The position numbers were made by a program, and so were the translations under genes. A stretch of 61,338 bases of DNA from an uncultured Ruminococcus sp. (GTDB lineage: Bacteria > Bacillota > Clostridia > Lachnospirales > Lachnospiraceae): positions 1-61,338 of the forward strand of contig CAMMBV010000019.1 of the NCBI GenBank assembly GCA_946494335.1. Reading direction: 5' to 3'. This document shows, piece by piece, positions 52,575 through 61,284 of this stretch (the stretch's first letter is position 1; every line of letters starts with the position of its first letter). Under the pieces are notes generated by a model. That model made no database searches and was not told the origin of the DNA. It saw only the letters and a program-made list of their open reading frames with translations.

Positions 52575-53750
52575 TTAGATTCTGGCCACGCCAGATTTTC
52601 TAGCTGCTTCCGCTACCGCTGCCGCTACAGCTTTTCCTACGCGGGGATCAAATGCTGCCGGAAGAATATATTCTTCGTTCAACTCGTCATCGCTGATAAG
52701 TCCTGCAATTGCGTCAGCCGCTGCGATTTTCATCTCATCGTTGATGTCTTTTGCACGTACGTCGAAGGTTCCGCGGAAAATACCCGGGAATGCCAGTACG
52801 TTATTGCACTGATTCGGGAAATCGCTTCTTCCGGTTGCGATAACTCTTGCGCCGCCTGCTTTCGCCTCATCCGGGAAAATTTCCGGTGTGGGGTTTGCAC
52901 ATGCAAAGATGATTGCATCTTTCGCCATGGTTTTTACCATCTCAGTAGTAACCATTCCAGGTGCGCTTACGCCGATGAATACATCTGCGCCAACCAGCAT
53001 GTCGGCCAGTGTTCCGGCTTTTTTGTCCAGGTTGGTAATTTTCGCCATCTCTTCTTTCATCGGGTTCATACCCTCTGCTCTTCCCTCATAGATAGCGCCT
53101 TTTCTGTCGCAGAGAACTGCATTTTTAACGCCTGCGGAAATAAGAAGTTTTGTGATGGAAATTGCAGCGGCGCCTGCGCCGTTTACAACAACCTTGATCT
53201 CATCGATTTTTTTGCCCACCAGTTTCAGCGCATTTTTTACACCTGCCAGCGTGATAACGGCAGTTCCGTGCTGATCATCATGGAAAATCGGAATATCGCA
53301 TTTTTCTTTCAGTTTTCTTTCAATCTCAAAGCATCTCGGAGCTGCAATATCTTCCAGGTTTACTCCGCCGAAGCTTCCGGAGATCATATAAATTGTATTT
53401 ACAATCTCATCTACGTCTTTGCTCTTAATGCACAGCGGGAATGCATCCACATCGCCAAATGCTTTAAACAGCACGCATTTTCCTTCCATAACAGGCATGC
53501 CTGCTTCCGGTCCGATATCACCAAGACCAAGTACTGCAGTTCCGTCCGTTACAACCAGACACATATTGTGACGTCTTGTGTAATCGTAACTCTTGTCCAC
53601 ATCCTTCTGGATCTCAAGACAGGGCTGTGCAACACCCGGTGTGTATGCCAGAGACAGGTCTTCTTTTGTTGCTACCGGCACTCTTGAAACTACTTCAATT
53701 TTTCCCTTCCACTCGCCATGAAGTTTCAGAGACTCTTTTGCATAATCCAT
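52575..53750 (-). CDS. Malic enzyme (decarboxylating malate dehydrogenase), short type
   Basis: A 391-residue protein: LSLAYTPGVAQPCLEI, FHDDQHGTAVITLAGV and VVNGAGAAAISITKLL (NAD(P)-binding) are all family hallmarks. It turns L-malate into pyruvate and CO2. No C-terminal phosphotransacetylase-like domain. Located between LarA-family and transketolase genes, which hints that its substrate comes from a racemase reaction. Confidence 0.93.
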   Translation of the reverse strand: MDYAKESLKLHGEWKGKIEVVSRVPVATKEDLSLAYTPGVAQPCLEIQKDVDKSYDYTRRHNMCLVVTDGTAVLGLGDIGPEAGMPVMEGKCVLFKAFGDVDAFPLCIKSKDVDEIVNTIYMISGSFGGVNLEDIAAPRCFEIERKLKEKCDIPIFHDDQHGTAVITLAGVKNALKLVGKKIDEIKVVVNGAGAAAISITKLLISAGVKNAVLCDRKGAIYEGRAEGMNPMKEEMAKITNLDKKAGTLADMLVGADVFIGVSAPGMVTTEMVKTMAKDAIIFACANPTPEIFPDEAKAGGARVIATGRSDFPNQCNNVLAFPGIFRGTFDVRAKDINDEMKIAAADAIAGLISDDELNEEYILPAAFDPRVGKAVAAAVAEAARKSGVARI

Positions 53751-53779
53751 TTTTTTACGCTCCTTGATATTTAATTTTA

Positions 53780-55030
53780 CTATTCTGCGACGCAGGGAAG
53801 TGTCGACCCGCCGTAAGGCATTGCCAGAACTTTTGCATCTTTTCCCAGCTTGTCAAAGGCACAGTCCAGCGCCTCCTGAGCGGAAGATTTCGGCTCCAGG
53901 AATATCTGCCGTACGAAATCATCCGGCAGCTCTGACACCAGATATATATCTGCATTCTCAAGGACCATGGCGATTGCCGCCGCCTTATGGCCTCCAAGCT
54001 GGAAATCCTTTTCAATTCTTGTGATCATGGATGGTGCATCCGGAGATTTCGTCATCCACTCTTCAAACACATGCTCTCCCAGACCTTCCTTACAGGATCC
54101 GATCAGAATGATAACGCCGCCCTTTTTCACCGCATGTTTGGCATTGTCCAGAGCTTTCTGTGTCTGATACAGGTTCAGATCCTTGGGCGCTCCGCCCTGG
54201 GATACCAGCACGATATCCGCTCTTTCAGGGATCTCTTTTCTGTATATCTTATCCAGAAAACGGCAGGCTTCTCTGTGTGCCTTTACTGCATCGCCCGCCG
54301 CAGCCATGATGACCTTTTTATGCTCATCCAGCACCACGTTGACGATGTAATCGATTCCGCAGATAGCCCCCGCTTCTTCGATATCTTCTCTTACCGGATT
54401 TCCTTCCAGCCGTCCTGCACACGCTTCCGGTTTTACCATCTGGCTGTGATTGGACTGGATGGCATCGCGGGTGGATACGCCGGGCATAATTGCCTTGGCT
54501 CCTCCGCTGTATCCGGCGAAATAGTGGTATTCAATATTTCCCAGGCAGATCCTTCTGTCCGCCTCGGCAACGACGCGAACCACATCCACCGGCGTGCCAT
54601 GAGAGGTGGTTCCCATATGTACACAGTCCGAGGCATCCCCGTCTATACAGGTGATTTCCCCGTAAGCCCGCTCGCCGGCCAGTTTTTTCATCTCTTCCGG
54701 CGTATGCTTTCTGTGACTTCCCAGTGCAAACACTAAAGTGATGTCTTCCCTTTTTATTCCCGCGTCATAAAGCGCATCCAAAAGGGGCGGCATCACCACA
54801 TAAGTAGGCATGGGGCGTGTAATATCGCTGGTAACGATCGCTACTTTTTCTCCAGGCTTTACCACGTCTTTTAAAAGAGGCGCTCCAATAGGATGAGAAA
54901 GTGCGCGGCGCACTTCCTCTTCTCCCATCAGTTCATGTTCAACCTGGTTTGCATGGAGCACTCCGATCACATTTTCATCGGGTACTTCCACTGTCTGAAC
55001 CGAAGTTCCAAAACCAAATTCTAATTTCAT
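53780..55030 (-). CDS. larA: LarA-family nickel-pincer racemase/epimerase
   Basis: 416 residues. LarA markers: ALGSHRKHTPEEM (His-x3-His region), NIEYHYFAGYSGGAKAIMPG with the cofactor-binding His and Lys, and SNHSQM with the nickel-ligand His. The cofactor is the nickel-pincer nucleotide; its synthesis genes larB, larC, larE are not in the window. Family members racemise lactate, malate or other 2-hydroxyacids. The malic enzyme gene is next, 29 bases away, favouring malate; the nearby Etf-dehydrogenase favours lactate. Confidence 0.88.
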   Translation of the reverse strand: MKLEFGFGTSVQTVEVPDENVIGVLHANQVEHELMGEEEVRRALSHPIGAPLLKDVVKPGEKVAIVTSDITRPMPTYVVMPPLLDALYDAGIKREDITLVFALGSHRKHTPEEMKKLAGERAYGEITCIDGDASDCVHMGTTSHGTPVDVVRVVAEADRRICLGNIEYHYFAGYSGGAKAIMPGVSTRDAIQSNHSQMVKPEACAGRLEGNPVREDIEEAGAICGIDYIVNVVLDEHKKVIMAAAGDAVKAHREACRFLDKIYRKEIPERADIVLVSQGGAPKDLNLYQTQKALDNAKHAVKKGGVIILIGSCKEGLGEHVFEEWMTKSPDAPSMITRIEKDFQLGGHKAAAIAMVLENADIYLVSELPDDFVRQIFLEPKSSAQEALDCAFDKLGKDAKVLAMPYGGSTLPCVAE

Positions 55031-55039
55031 GATATTCTC

Positions 55040-56290
55040 CTAAGCAAATGTCTTCGCCGCATGACGCAGCGCTTTTACTACAGGCAGCTCTTCCCCGGAT
55101 ACGAAACGGATCAGCGCTCCGCCGGCTGTGCAGATGTAGGACATTTGATCCTTCAGGCCGTATTTTTCGGTAGCTGTTACACTGTCGCCGCCGCCGATCA
55201 ATGTGTAGCCTTCTGTTTTTGCCATGGCTTCCCATACCATCTTGGTGCCGTATTCCGTAATTTCTTCTTCAAAGATTCCCATGGGGCCGTTTACAAAGAC
55301 TGTCTTGGCGTCCAGGATGATCTTCTCATACTCTTCCACTGCCTTATGGCCGATATCCACAAGACCTGCATGAGCCGGAATGGAACCAACACTTGCTTCT
55401 TTTCGCTGTCCGTCTTCCACATAAGCCAGATCACAGGGCAGCACGATTTTATCTTTATACTTCTCATAGAGCGGTTTTGCTTTTTCAATCCACTCAGCAT
55501 AATTGGATTTCACGATGAAGTCCATACTTCCCTTGCCGATTTCTTCTCCTGCCGCAGCCAGAAGAATATTGGCTACCAGTCCGCCTGTCAGCACCTTGTC
55601 GGCAACCTGACGGCTCAGAACCGTTTCCATCATCATAAAAGCATCGGAGATCTTGGAACCGCCCAGGATAAATACACAGGGATGCTCCGGAGTCTCCATA
55701 ACTGAAGACACAGCACAGTACTCTGCTTCAAACAGCCTGCCCATCGCAGACGGCATAACCTGTTCAAAGCCGCACAGAGACGGCTGATCGCGATGCGCTG
55801 CCGCAAATGCGTCGCACACATACAGATCGCCCAGCGGAGCCAGCTTCTGAACCAGAAGCGTTTTGGCCTGTTCCTCATGAGACAGATTCAGTTTCATTTC
55901 AAATAATGTCTGCTCTTCCGAAACGAAACGGACATTGTCCAGAAGGAGAATCTCTCCCTCCTGCAGATCAGCGATAGCTTTGCGGGCAGACGGTCCGCAC
56001 ACATCGTCAATAAATTTAACCTGCTGCCCCAGCAGATCCGTCAGCACTTTGGCATGGGGCTCAGTGGTATAAAAGTTTTTATACTCAATATCACTGCCCT
56101 GATGCGCCATCAGCACAACCTTGGCTCCTTTGTCCACCATCTCCTTGATCGTGGGCACGCATGCCTGGATTCTGTTAATGCTCTTAAGCGTGTTGGACGC
56201 CCTGTCAACCGGCTGATTCATATCAACACGACAGAGGATCGTCTTCCCTTTCAGATCATAATCATCTAATGTTTTTATTCCGAAACGCAT
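55040..56290 (-). CDS. pgk: Phosphoglycerate kinase, archaeal-type
   Basis: 416 residues. Sequence features are those of the archaeal branch: CRVDMNQPVDRA, KGAKVVLMAHQG, EILLLDNVRFVSEE, VCDAFAAAHRDQPSLCGF and the C-terminal GGGDSVTATEKYG. Transfers phosphate from 1,3-bisphosphoglycerate to ADP. Directly follows the archaeal-type GAPDH. The usual bacterial PGK is probably encoded elsewhere, which makes this a second, dedicated enzyme. Confidence 0.9.
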   Translation of the reverse strand: MRFGIKTLDDYDLKGKTILCRVDMNQPVDRASNTLKSINRIQACVPTIKEMVDKGAKVVLMAHQGSDIEYKNFYTTEPHAKVLTDLLGQQVKFIDDVCGPSARKAIADLQEGEILLLDNVRFVSEEQTLFEMKLNLSHEEQAKTLLVQKLAPLGDLYVCDAFAAAHRDQPSLCGFEQVMPSAMGRLFEAEYCAVSSVMETPEHPCVFILGGSKISDAFMMMETVLSRQVADKVLTGGLVANILLAAAGEEIGKGSMDFIVKSNYAEWIEKAKPLYEKYKDKIVLPCDLAYVEDGQRKEASVGSIPAHAGLVDIGHKAVEEYEKIILDAKTVFVNGPMGIFEEEITEYGTKMVWEAMAKTEGYTLIGGGDSVTATEKYGLKDQMSYICTAGGALIRFVSGEELPVVKALRHAAKTFA

Positions 56291-56334
56291 TATGTTCTCC
56301 CCCGCAAATAACCTTTTTAAGTTTATCAGGCCGG

Positions 56335-56391
56335 AAAATCCGGTGCCGTGCAGGCGAACGTCCCGTCTGCACAGCCCCGGTCCGGAATTTT
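56335..56391 (-). promoter_or_regulatory. Intercistronic hairpin between GAPDH and PGK genes
   Basis: Outer stem AAAATTCCGG / CCGGATTTT and inner stem GCTGTGCAG / CTGCACGGC (one G:U). It sits in the only large gap (108 bases) of the operon. Likely an attenuator or an RNA-processing site that sets GAPDH higher than downstream genes. Confidence 0.55.
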
Positions 56392-56398
56392 CAATTAA

Positions 56399-57433
56399 TT
56401 AAAGATTTTTGAAAGCACCGATATTCAGATATTTGTTGGTCATTGCGGTTCCTTCGTCGCGTGTCGTCTGCATTCCGCAGGCTGCACGGATAGCGTCCAT
56501 TGTCTCCGGAATAGTAACGGATTCCTGAGGAATGTGGATTGCATACATGATATCGTTTCCGCTTTCTACGATACTGTCTGCCCACAGACCGATCTCGTAC
56601 ATATCTCCTCTGGTATGTCCCAGGTCACGTGCGTATTTGAAGAAGGATGCGTTGCCCATGAAACCTTCGTCCAGTGTTACGACACGGATACGCGGATGTT
56701 TCTCAAATGCTTCCAGAGCCATCTCTTTTGTGATTTTTTCTTTGCCGCTTGCCACAACTGTAATGAAGTGACCATGTGTTACAGGTGTATGTACCAGGAT
56801 ACCGGTTGCATCTACATGAGGCATGATAGTCATAAGGTCAACTGCCTGATGAGTAGGAGCCTTGTCCATCTGCAGAGCATTTGTCAGTCCACGGTGATAG
56901 TCACCCGGGTCAGCCACACGGCGAACGATGGTAATAGCTACTTTTTCAATGCCGTAAGCGCGGTCCAGACAATCAACAGAACGGATCAGACCTGTTGTAT
57001 TACATGAGGTCAGTTTCAGGTAGTCTTTATTAACACCTTTTTCATAGTTTGCGTATCCATGGAAAAATACATCGGCAACATCATTTTTCTCGCCGCCCTG
57101 GAAAATCGCTTTCACGCCTTTTTTCAGATAAAGCTCTTTGTTCTTAGCGCCGATACCTGCCGGAGCAGAATCAAGCATGATATCAACTTTGTCAAGTATA
57201 TCATCCATAGTTCCGCTGACCGGAATGTTATATTTTTCAAATGGTGTCTTGTCTGCACCGTTTACCAGGTACAGATCATATGGCATACCTTTTTCTTTTA
57301 ATGCACGCACTGCCAGTGTAGGAGCGGCGTCAACAACACCTACCAGCTCCATATCTTCCTGACGTGCAACGCCGTCAGCAAGACGCTGTCCGATTGTACC
57401 ATAACCTGCTACTCCAACTTTTACTTTTCCCAT
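56399..57433 (-). CDS. Type II (archaeal-type) glyceraldehyde-3-phosphate dehydrogenase
   Basis: 344 residues: KVGVAGYGTIGQRLADGVA (Rossmann start), SAPAGIGAKN, LTSCNTTGLIRS with catalytic Cys and the HVDATGILVHTPVTHGH segment. This is the archaeal class II fold, distinct from bacterial GapA, and usually accepts NADP. First gene of the seven-gene operon behind a consensus promoter. It could oxidise glyceraldehyde-3-phosphate or a related aldehyde phosphate such as erythrose-4-phosphate. Confidence 0.93.
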   Translation of the reverse strand: MGKVKVGVAGYGTIGQRLADGVARQEDMELVGVVDAAPTLAVRALKEKGMPYDLYLVNGADKTPFEKYNIPVSGTMDDILDKVDIMLDSAPAGIGAKNKELYLKKGVKAIFQGGEKNDVADVFFHGYANYEKGVNKDYLKLTSCNTTGLIRSVDCLDRAYGIEKVAITIVRRVADPGDYHRGLTNALQMDKAPTHQAVDLMTIMPHVDATGILVHTPVTHGHFITVVASGKEKITKEMALEAFEKHPRIRVVTLDEGFMGNASFFKYARDLGHTRGDMYEIGLWADSIVESGNDIMYAIHIPQESVTIPETMDAIRAACGMQTTRDEGTAMTNKYLNIGAFKNL

Positions 57434-57568
57434 TTAAAAACTTCCTCCTTGAAAAATTTTTACAACAATTCCCGTACTTTATTATCCGGAAAAACGATGC
57501 AATTACACCTTTTTGCAACACTTTTTGCATGATAATATCCCGATTATCAATCGTTGTACGCTATTAAT

Positions 57569-57597
57569 ATTATATTCTGTCACCTAGTCCATGTCAA
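57569..57597 (-). promoter_or_regulatory. Consensus promoter of the seven-gene operon
   Basis: Minus-strand TTGACA (57592-57597), 17 bases, TATAAT (57569-57574): a perfect sigma-A promoter. Downstream are GATAAT / ATTATC (6-base spacer) and a direct repeat TGCAAAAAG twice with 12-base period, likely operator sites for a repressor. The leader before GAPDH is about 130 bases. Confidence 0.85.
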
Positions 57598-57756
57598 CAC
57601 TTTCTTTAGCTGTATTTCACAATGTGCAATATGGAAAAAACTCAGGTTTTACCGCATCTTTGCCAATATTTTATCATTCTCATCCTTAAACATTCGTGAT
57701 TATTTTTGATTTTTTTTGACTGATTCGTCAAAACGCAGTCATAATCCTCAAAAAAA

Positions 57757-57784
57757 TTCCGGAGCACCCAAAGATGCTCCGGAA
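57757..57784 (-). terminator. Terminator of the GPH symporter gene
   Basis: TTCCGGAGCA / TGCTCCGGAA perfect 10-base stem followed by TTTTTTT on the minus strand. The rest of the 57434-57865 gap holds only the promoter region above and AT-rich sequence; no gene seen. Confidence 0.9.
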
Positions 57785-57865
57785 ACCTTTTCCGATTCAT
57801 TCTATCACCCGATTAAATTGCTGCGGCAAAGCCCGGCTGTTCCGCCCCCGCTTTTAATGCCCGCT

Positions 57866-59287
57866 TTACAGTGTGCCGCGGGCCTCCCGCTGCGCAAGCT
57901 CACTCATCATTTTTCCATAGTCTTTATCCAGACTGTAAAAACATGCGATCACAAGCATTATAATCCAAACTGCCAGCGGAACGAACAGATAGACATTGGA
58001 AATGGCCGCGTTGGCCGCGGCGCTTTGCACTGCCGCAGTTCCGTCGTATCCTGCCCGTGCAAAATACATACCCAGCACGGCGCTGGTAATACCGGAACCG
58101 AATTTCTGTCCCACAGACATAGAAGCAAACATAAGTCCTTCTATGCGGGTTCCTGTTTTCCACTGCCCATACTCGATGGCGTCGCTGGGCAGAGAAAAGC
58201 TGACTCCGTAAAAAGAAGACATCCCCACTCCGCGCATGACTGCAGTGATAACGGCCAGGGGTATGCTGGCCGGATTATTTATAAACAGAAGCTGTCCCAT
58301 GATGCCCATGATGCATCCGCCCACGATCAGATTCCTTTTTCCAAACCGCGGAATCAGGAAAGGCAGACACAGAATCACAAAGATCATAGGTATCTTTTCC
58401 GCCAGAGAAATAGGCATAACCAGATCAACATCACCCAGTATATACTGACAGTAATAAGTAAGATCCGTTCCGATTATAATCTGATATACGGTATAAAACA
58501 GCATCAGTCCCAGAGAAATCAGGAAATACCTGTTTTTCACCAGAAGCTTCAGCGCATCAGCCGCCGATACCTTCTCTTCCGACTGCTCAGAAACGCGTAC
58601 ACGCTCACGCGTGCTGGAAAATGTGTTCAGAAGAATCAGAATTGAAATAATGGCATACAGCGCCGTTACCAGAATCCAGGCCGCCTGTTCATGGCCGATA
58701 ACAGCTGCAACCTGATTGATCAGCGGCAGCGTAAGAGCCGTAATAATCATGCTTCCCGTAATGGACAGAGCCATCCGTATATTGCAGATCGTCTCCCTTT
58801 CACTTCTGTCTCTCGTCATATTGGAACCCAGTGTGTGGAAGGGCTGGCTGATGCCCGTGTAAATTACAGTATTCATTAAATTGTAAGTAAGAAATATGTA
58901 TATAGTCTGCCCCGCAACCCCGATGGGCGGTACGGTAAACAAAAGCACCGCCATAACGGCATACGGCACGACCAGCCTCAGTATCCAGATTCTGGCCTTT
59001 CCGTATTTTGAATGAGTACGGTCAATAATCATCCCCATAATGAAATCAGAAAAACCGTCAAAAATACGGGACAGCAGCATTACAATTCCCACAATGCCCG
59101 CGGATATTCCGATTACATTTGTATAAAAATAAATCAACAGCGTCGTTGTCAGCGTATAGACGATTGTCAGCGCCGGATCCCCGAAACAAAAAGACAGCTT
59201 TTCTTTCCAGGAAATTTTGGCGTATTCGTCATTTTCATTCGCCAGATGCTTCTCCCCAAAACCTGTATAATTACTCTTTTTTCTCAT
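57866..59287 (-). CDS. GPH-family (MelB-like) sugar:cation symporter
   Basis: Start at 59287 (GAGGAGATTATT), 473 residues and twelve hydrophobic helices. ISWKEKLSFCFGDPALTIVY, the LLSRIFDGFSDFIMGMIIDR Asp-rich segment and RDRSERETICNIR are characteristic. Transports glycosides, pentosides or hexuronides with Na+ or H+. Divergent from AraC and isomerase genes, which are likely its partners. Confidence 0.9.
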   Translation of the reverse strand: MRKKSNYTGFGEKHLANENDEYAKISWKEKLSFCFGDPALTIVYTLTTTLLIYFYTNVIGISAGIVGIVMLLSRIFDGFSDFIMGMIIDRTHSKYGKARIWILRLVVPYAVMAVLLFTVPPIGVAGQTIYIFLTYNLMNTVIYTGISQPFHTLGSNMTRDRSERETICNIRMALSITGSMIITALTLPLINQVAAVIGHEQAAWILVTALYAIISILILLNTFSSTRERVRVSEQSEEKVSAADALKLLVKNRYFLISLGLMLFYTVYQIIIGTDLTYYCQYILGDVDLVMPISLAEKIPMIFVILCLPFLIPRFGKRNLIVGGCIMGIMGQLLFINNPASIPLAVITAVMRGVGMSSFYGVSFSLPSDAIEYGQWKTGTRIEGLMFASMSVGQKFGSGITSAVLGMYFARAGYDGTAAVQSAAANAAISNVYLFVPLAVWIIMLVIACFYSLDKDYGKMMSELAQREARGTL

Positions 59288-59445
59288 AATAATCTCCTCA
59301 ATAATTCCGGGGGAGGATTTTTGCCGGGCCGGCTGCCTGTCGAATTTAATCTTTCTGGTGATATCATAAAACGGTGTCTTATACAGACACGAAAACATTC
59401 TAAAATGGAATCAAAAGTTTTGCAATACAATTTTAATATTTTTTC

Positions 59446-59474
59446 TGGCATTTCCAAAAAGACTGTTTTATAAT
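59446..59474 (+). promoter_or_regulatory. Promoter of the AraC-isomerase unit
   Basis: TATAAT (59469-59474) with a weak -35 TGGCAT (59446-59451), spacer 17. Weak -35 suggests activation. Confidence 0.45.
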
Positions 59475-59510
59475 GACGATAAAGGTAGAAGTTAGAAAGG
59501 ACAGATTATT

Positions 59511-60389
59511 ATGATACAGTGTTTCGCTAAAAATTCATTCACACCGTCTTTTAAAGATAATAAAATGCCCCGTCTGCTGTCCGCAAGCTATATTACCATC
59601 GGTTTCAGCCAGCATTCCCGGATTCTTCACAACCACAAGGACCGACTGGAGCTGCTGTTCATCCGCACCGGTTCCGGTTCCTATATCGTAGACGATGAAT
59701 GCTATGAGATCAAAGCAGGAAATATCATCATCTGCAACGCCGGGGTGCTCCACGACGAGGTGCCGCAGTACAACCATGAGCTTTCCATGCTCTCCATCGC
59801 CATCGACAATCTTCAGCTGGAGGGGCTTCCGGAAAACCATCTGATCCCCGCTGACATCAAACCGATCTTAAAGCTGGAAAAGCACTTTGTGCTGATGGAC
59901 GCCATCTTCCAGTCCATCTTTGATTCCCTGGCTTTTGAAAACGAAGAGCACCAGGAGACCAATCAGTACCTGACCCAGGCTTTGCTGTCGCTTCTGATCC
60001 ATGCCTTCAAGCAGTACGGACAGCCCAACACAGAGCACACCAGAGAGGATCCCCTGCTGAAAAACATTAAGCAGTATATCGATGAAAATTATTCGGAGGA
60101 TCTGTCTTTGCAGAAGATCAGCGAACAGTTTTTTATCAGTCCCTCCTATCTCTCTCATCTTTTCAAGAAAAAGCTGGGATATTCTCCCATGCATTATATT
60201 GTAAGAAGGCGAATCGGGGAGGCCCAGTCCATGCTGATCATGTCTTCCAAATCCATCACAGAGATCGCTTCTTCCGTAGGCTTTGACAATCTGAGCCATT
60301 TTAACGTTCAGTTTAAAAAATATGTAGGTCTGTCTCCCATGACCTACCGAAAAAAATACACTCTCCCCGATCCGGAGGAAAGTGTCTGA
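59511..60389 (+). CDS. AraC-family transcriptional regulator
   Basis: 292 residues with N-terminal cupin (HSRILHNHKDRLELLFIRTG; AGNIIICNAGVLHDEV) and two C-terminal HTH units (LSLQKISEQFFISPSYLSH; KSITEIASSVGFDNLSHFN). AGAAAGGACAG precedes the ATG. Followed by the isomerase gene after 20 bases and divergent to the symporter, so it is a local sugar-responsive activator. Confidence 0.92.
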   Translation: MIQCFAKNSFTPSFKDNKMPRLLSASYITIGFSQHSRILHNHKDRLELLFIRTGSGSYIVDDECYEIKAGNIIICNAGVLHDEVPQYNHELSMLSIAIDNLQLEGLPENHLIPADIKPILKLEKHFVLMDAIFQSIFDSLAFENEEHQETNQYLTQALLSLLIHAFKQYGQPNTEHTREDPLLKNIKQYIDENYSEDLSLQKISEQFFISPSYLSHLFKKKLGYSPMHYIVRRRIGEAQSMLIMSSKSITEIASSVGFDNLSHFNVQFKKYVGLSPMTYRKKYTLPDPEESV

Positions 60390-60409
60390 TGAAATAAGGA
60401 GGCACTGTT

Positions 60410-61240
60410 ATGAAGAAAATTAAAATCGGAGCCTGCGACTGGGGACTGCCCGGCGCAGGCCTTTATGCGGCACGAATTGCCGCCTCAGCGGGACTTGACG
60501 CCCTGTCCCTGCGCATTGGCCTGTACGAGAACGATTACCCCCTCACATGGCCCCAAATGCAGAAAATCTATCTGGATGAGCAGCAAAAATACGGCGTTGA
60601 ATACTGCGCCATCGCTTTAAATGACTTTGACAATATCCCCATGCATGCCCCCAGGGGAACGGCGGAATACGATATTGTATGGGATCTTTTAAGACGGTCC
60701 GTTGAGACGGCAAAAGCGCTGGGCGTTTCCGTCATCCAGGTACCCGGCTTTGCAGCAAGCGAAATAAAAAGCCGGGAAGATTTATCCAACAGCGCAGCTG
60801 CTTTCCGCTATCTGTGCGCCGCCGCCGGAGAGTATGGCATTGATGTTGCTGCTGAAAATCTGATGAACCGGGATGAATTTGAAGAATTTTATGACTGCGT
60901 TGGGATGGAAAATTTTTATCTTTACTTTGACAGTCAGAATTATCATCTGTTCCGGGGAATGCGGGAAACTGAAATCCTGGAGGGACTGTACCACCGTATG
61001 TGCAGCCAGCTTCACGTCAAGGATGGCCGGGAAGCCATGAGCGGCAGTCTGCTGGGCGCCGGTGATTCCGGCTTTTTCGACACCATGAAGTGGCTGGCCG
61101 GACACAATTACACAGGATATATTCTCCTTGAAAACTACTACGATCAGCTGCCTCTTCGAAGCGCCGGAAAAAGCCCCTTTGATCTGCTGGAGGAGGATGT
61201 AAGGATTTTAAAAGAGACAGTAAAAAAATATTTTGAATGA
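60410..61240 (+). CDS. Sugar phosphate isomerase/epimerase-like TIM-barrel protein
   Basis: 276 residues of the xylose-isomerase-like AP endonuclease 2 superfamily: IGACDWGLPGAG start, GVSVIQVPGFAASE, DVAAENLMNRDEF (metal Glu), LYFDSQNYHLF (Asp), QLHVKDGREAM (His/Asp) and ILLENYYDQ (Glu). The metal-ligand set is complete. Probably converts the sugar brought in by the divergent symporter. AAGGAGG precedes the ATG. Confidence 0.88.
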   Translation: MKKIKIGACDWGLPGAGLYAARIAASAGLDALSLRIGLYENDYPLTWPQMQKIYLDEQQKYGVEYCAIALNDFDNIPMHAPRGTAEYDIVWDLLRRSVETAKALGVSVIQVPGFAASEIKSREDLSNSAAAFRYLCAAAGEYGIDVAAENLMNRDEFEEFYDCVGMENFYLYFDSQNYHLFRGMRETEILEGLYHRMCSQLHVKDGREAMSGSLLGAGDSGFFDTMKWLAGHNYTGYILLENYYDQLPLRSAGKSPFDLLEEDVRILKETVKKYFE

Positions 61241-61244
61241 ATTG

Positions 61245-61276
61245 GAGGGTGCCGCTTTGACACCCTCTGATTTTTT
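61245..61276 (+). terminator. Terminator after the isomerase gene
   Basis: GAGGGTG / CACCCTC stem followed by TGATTTTTT, a plus-strand intrinsic terminator. Confidence 0.8.
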
Positions 61277-61284
61277 ATCATCTT

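Noticed and set aside
51219-53687. Plus-strand frames opposite transketolase and malic enzyme genes
   Set aside because: Cys/Phe-rich shadows of conserved enzymes; not coding.
53780-55030. Certain assignment as lactate racemase
   Set aside because: Family members have several substrates and the adjacent malic enzyme argues equally for malate, so only the family is claimed.
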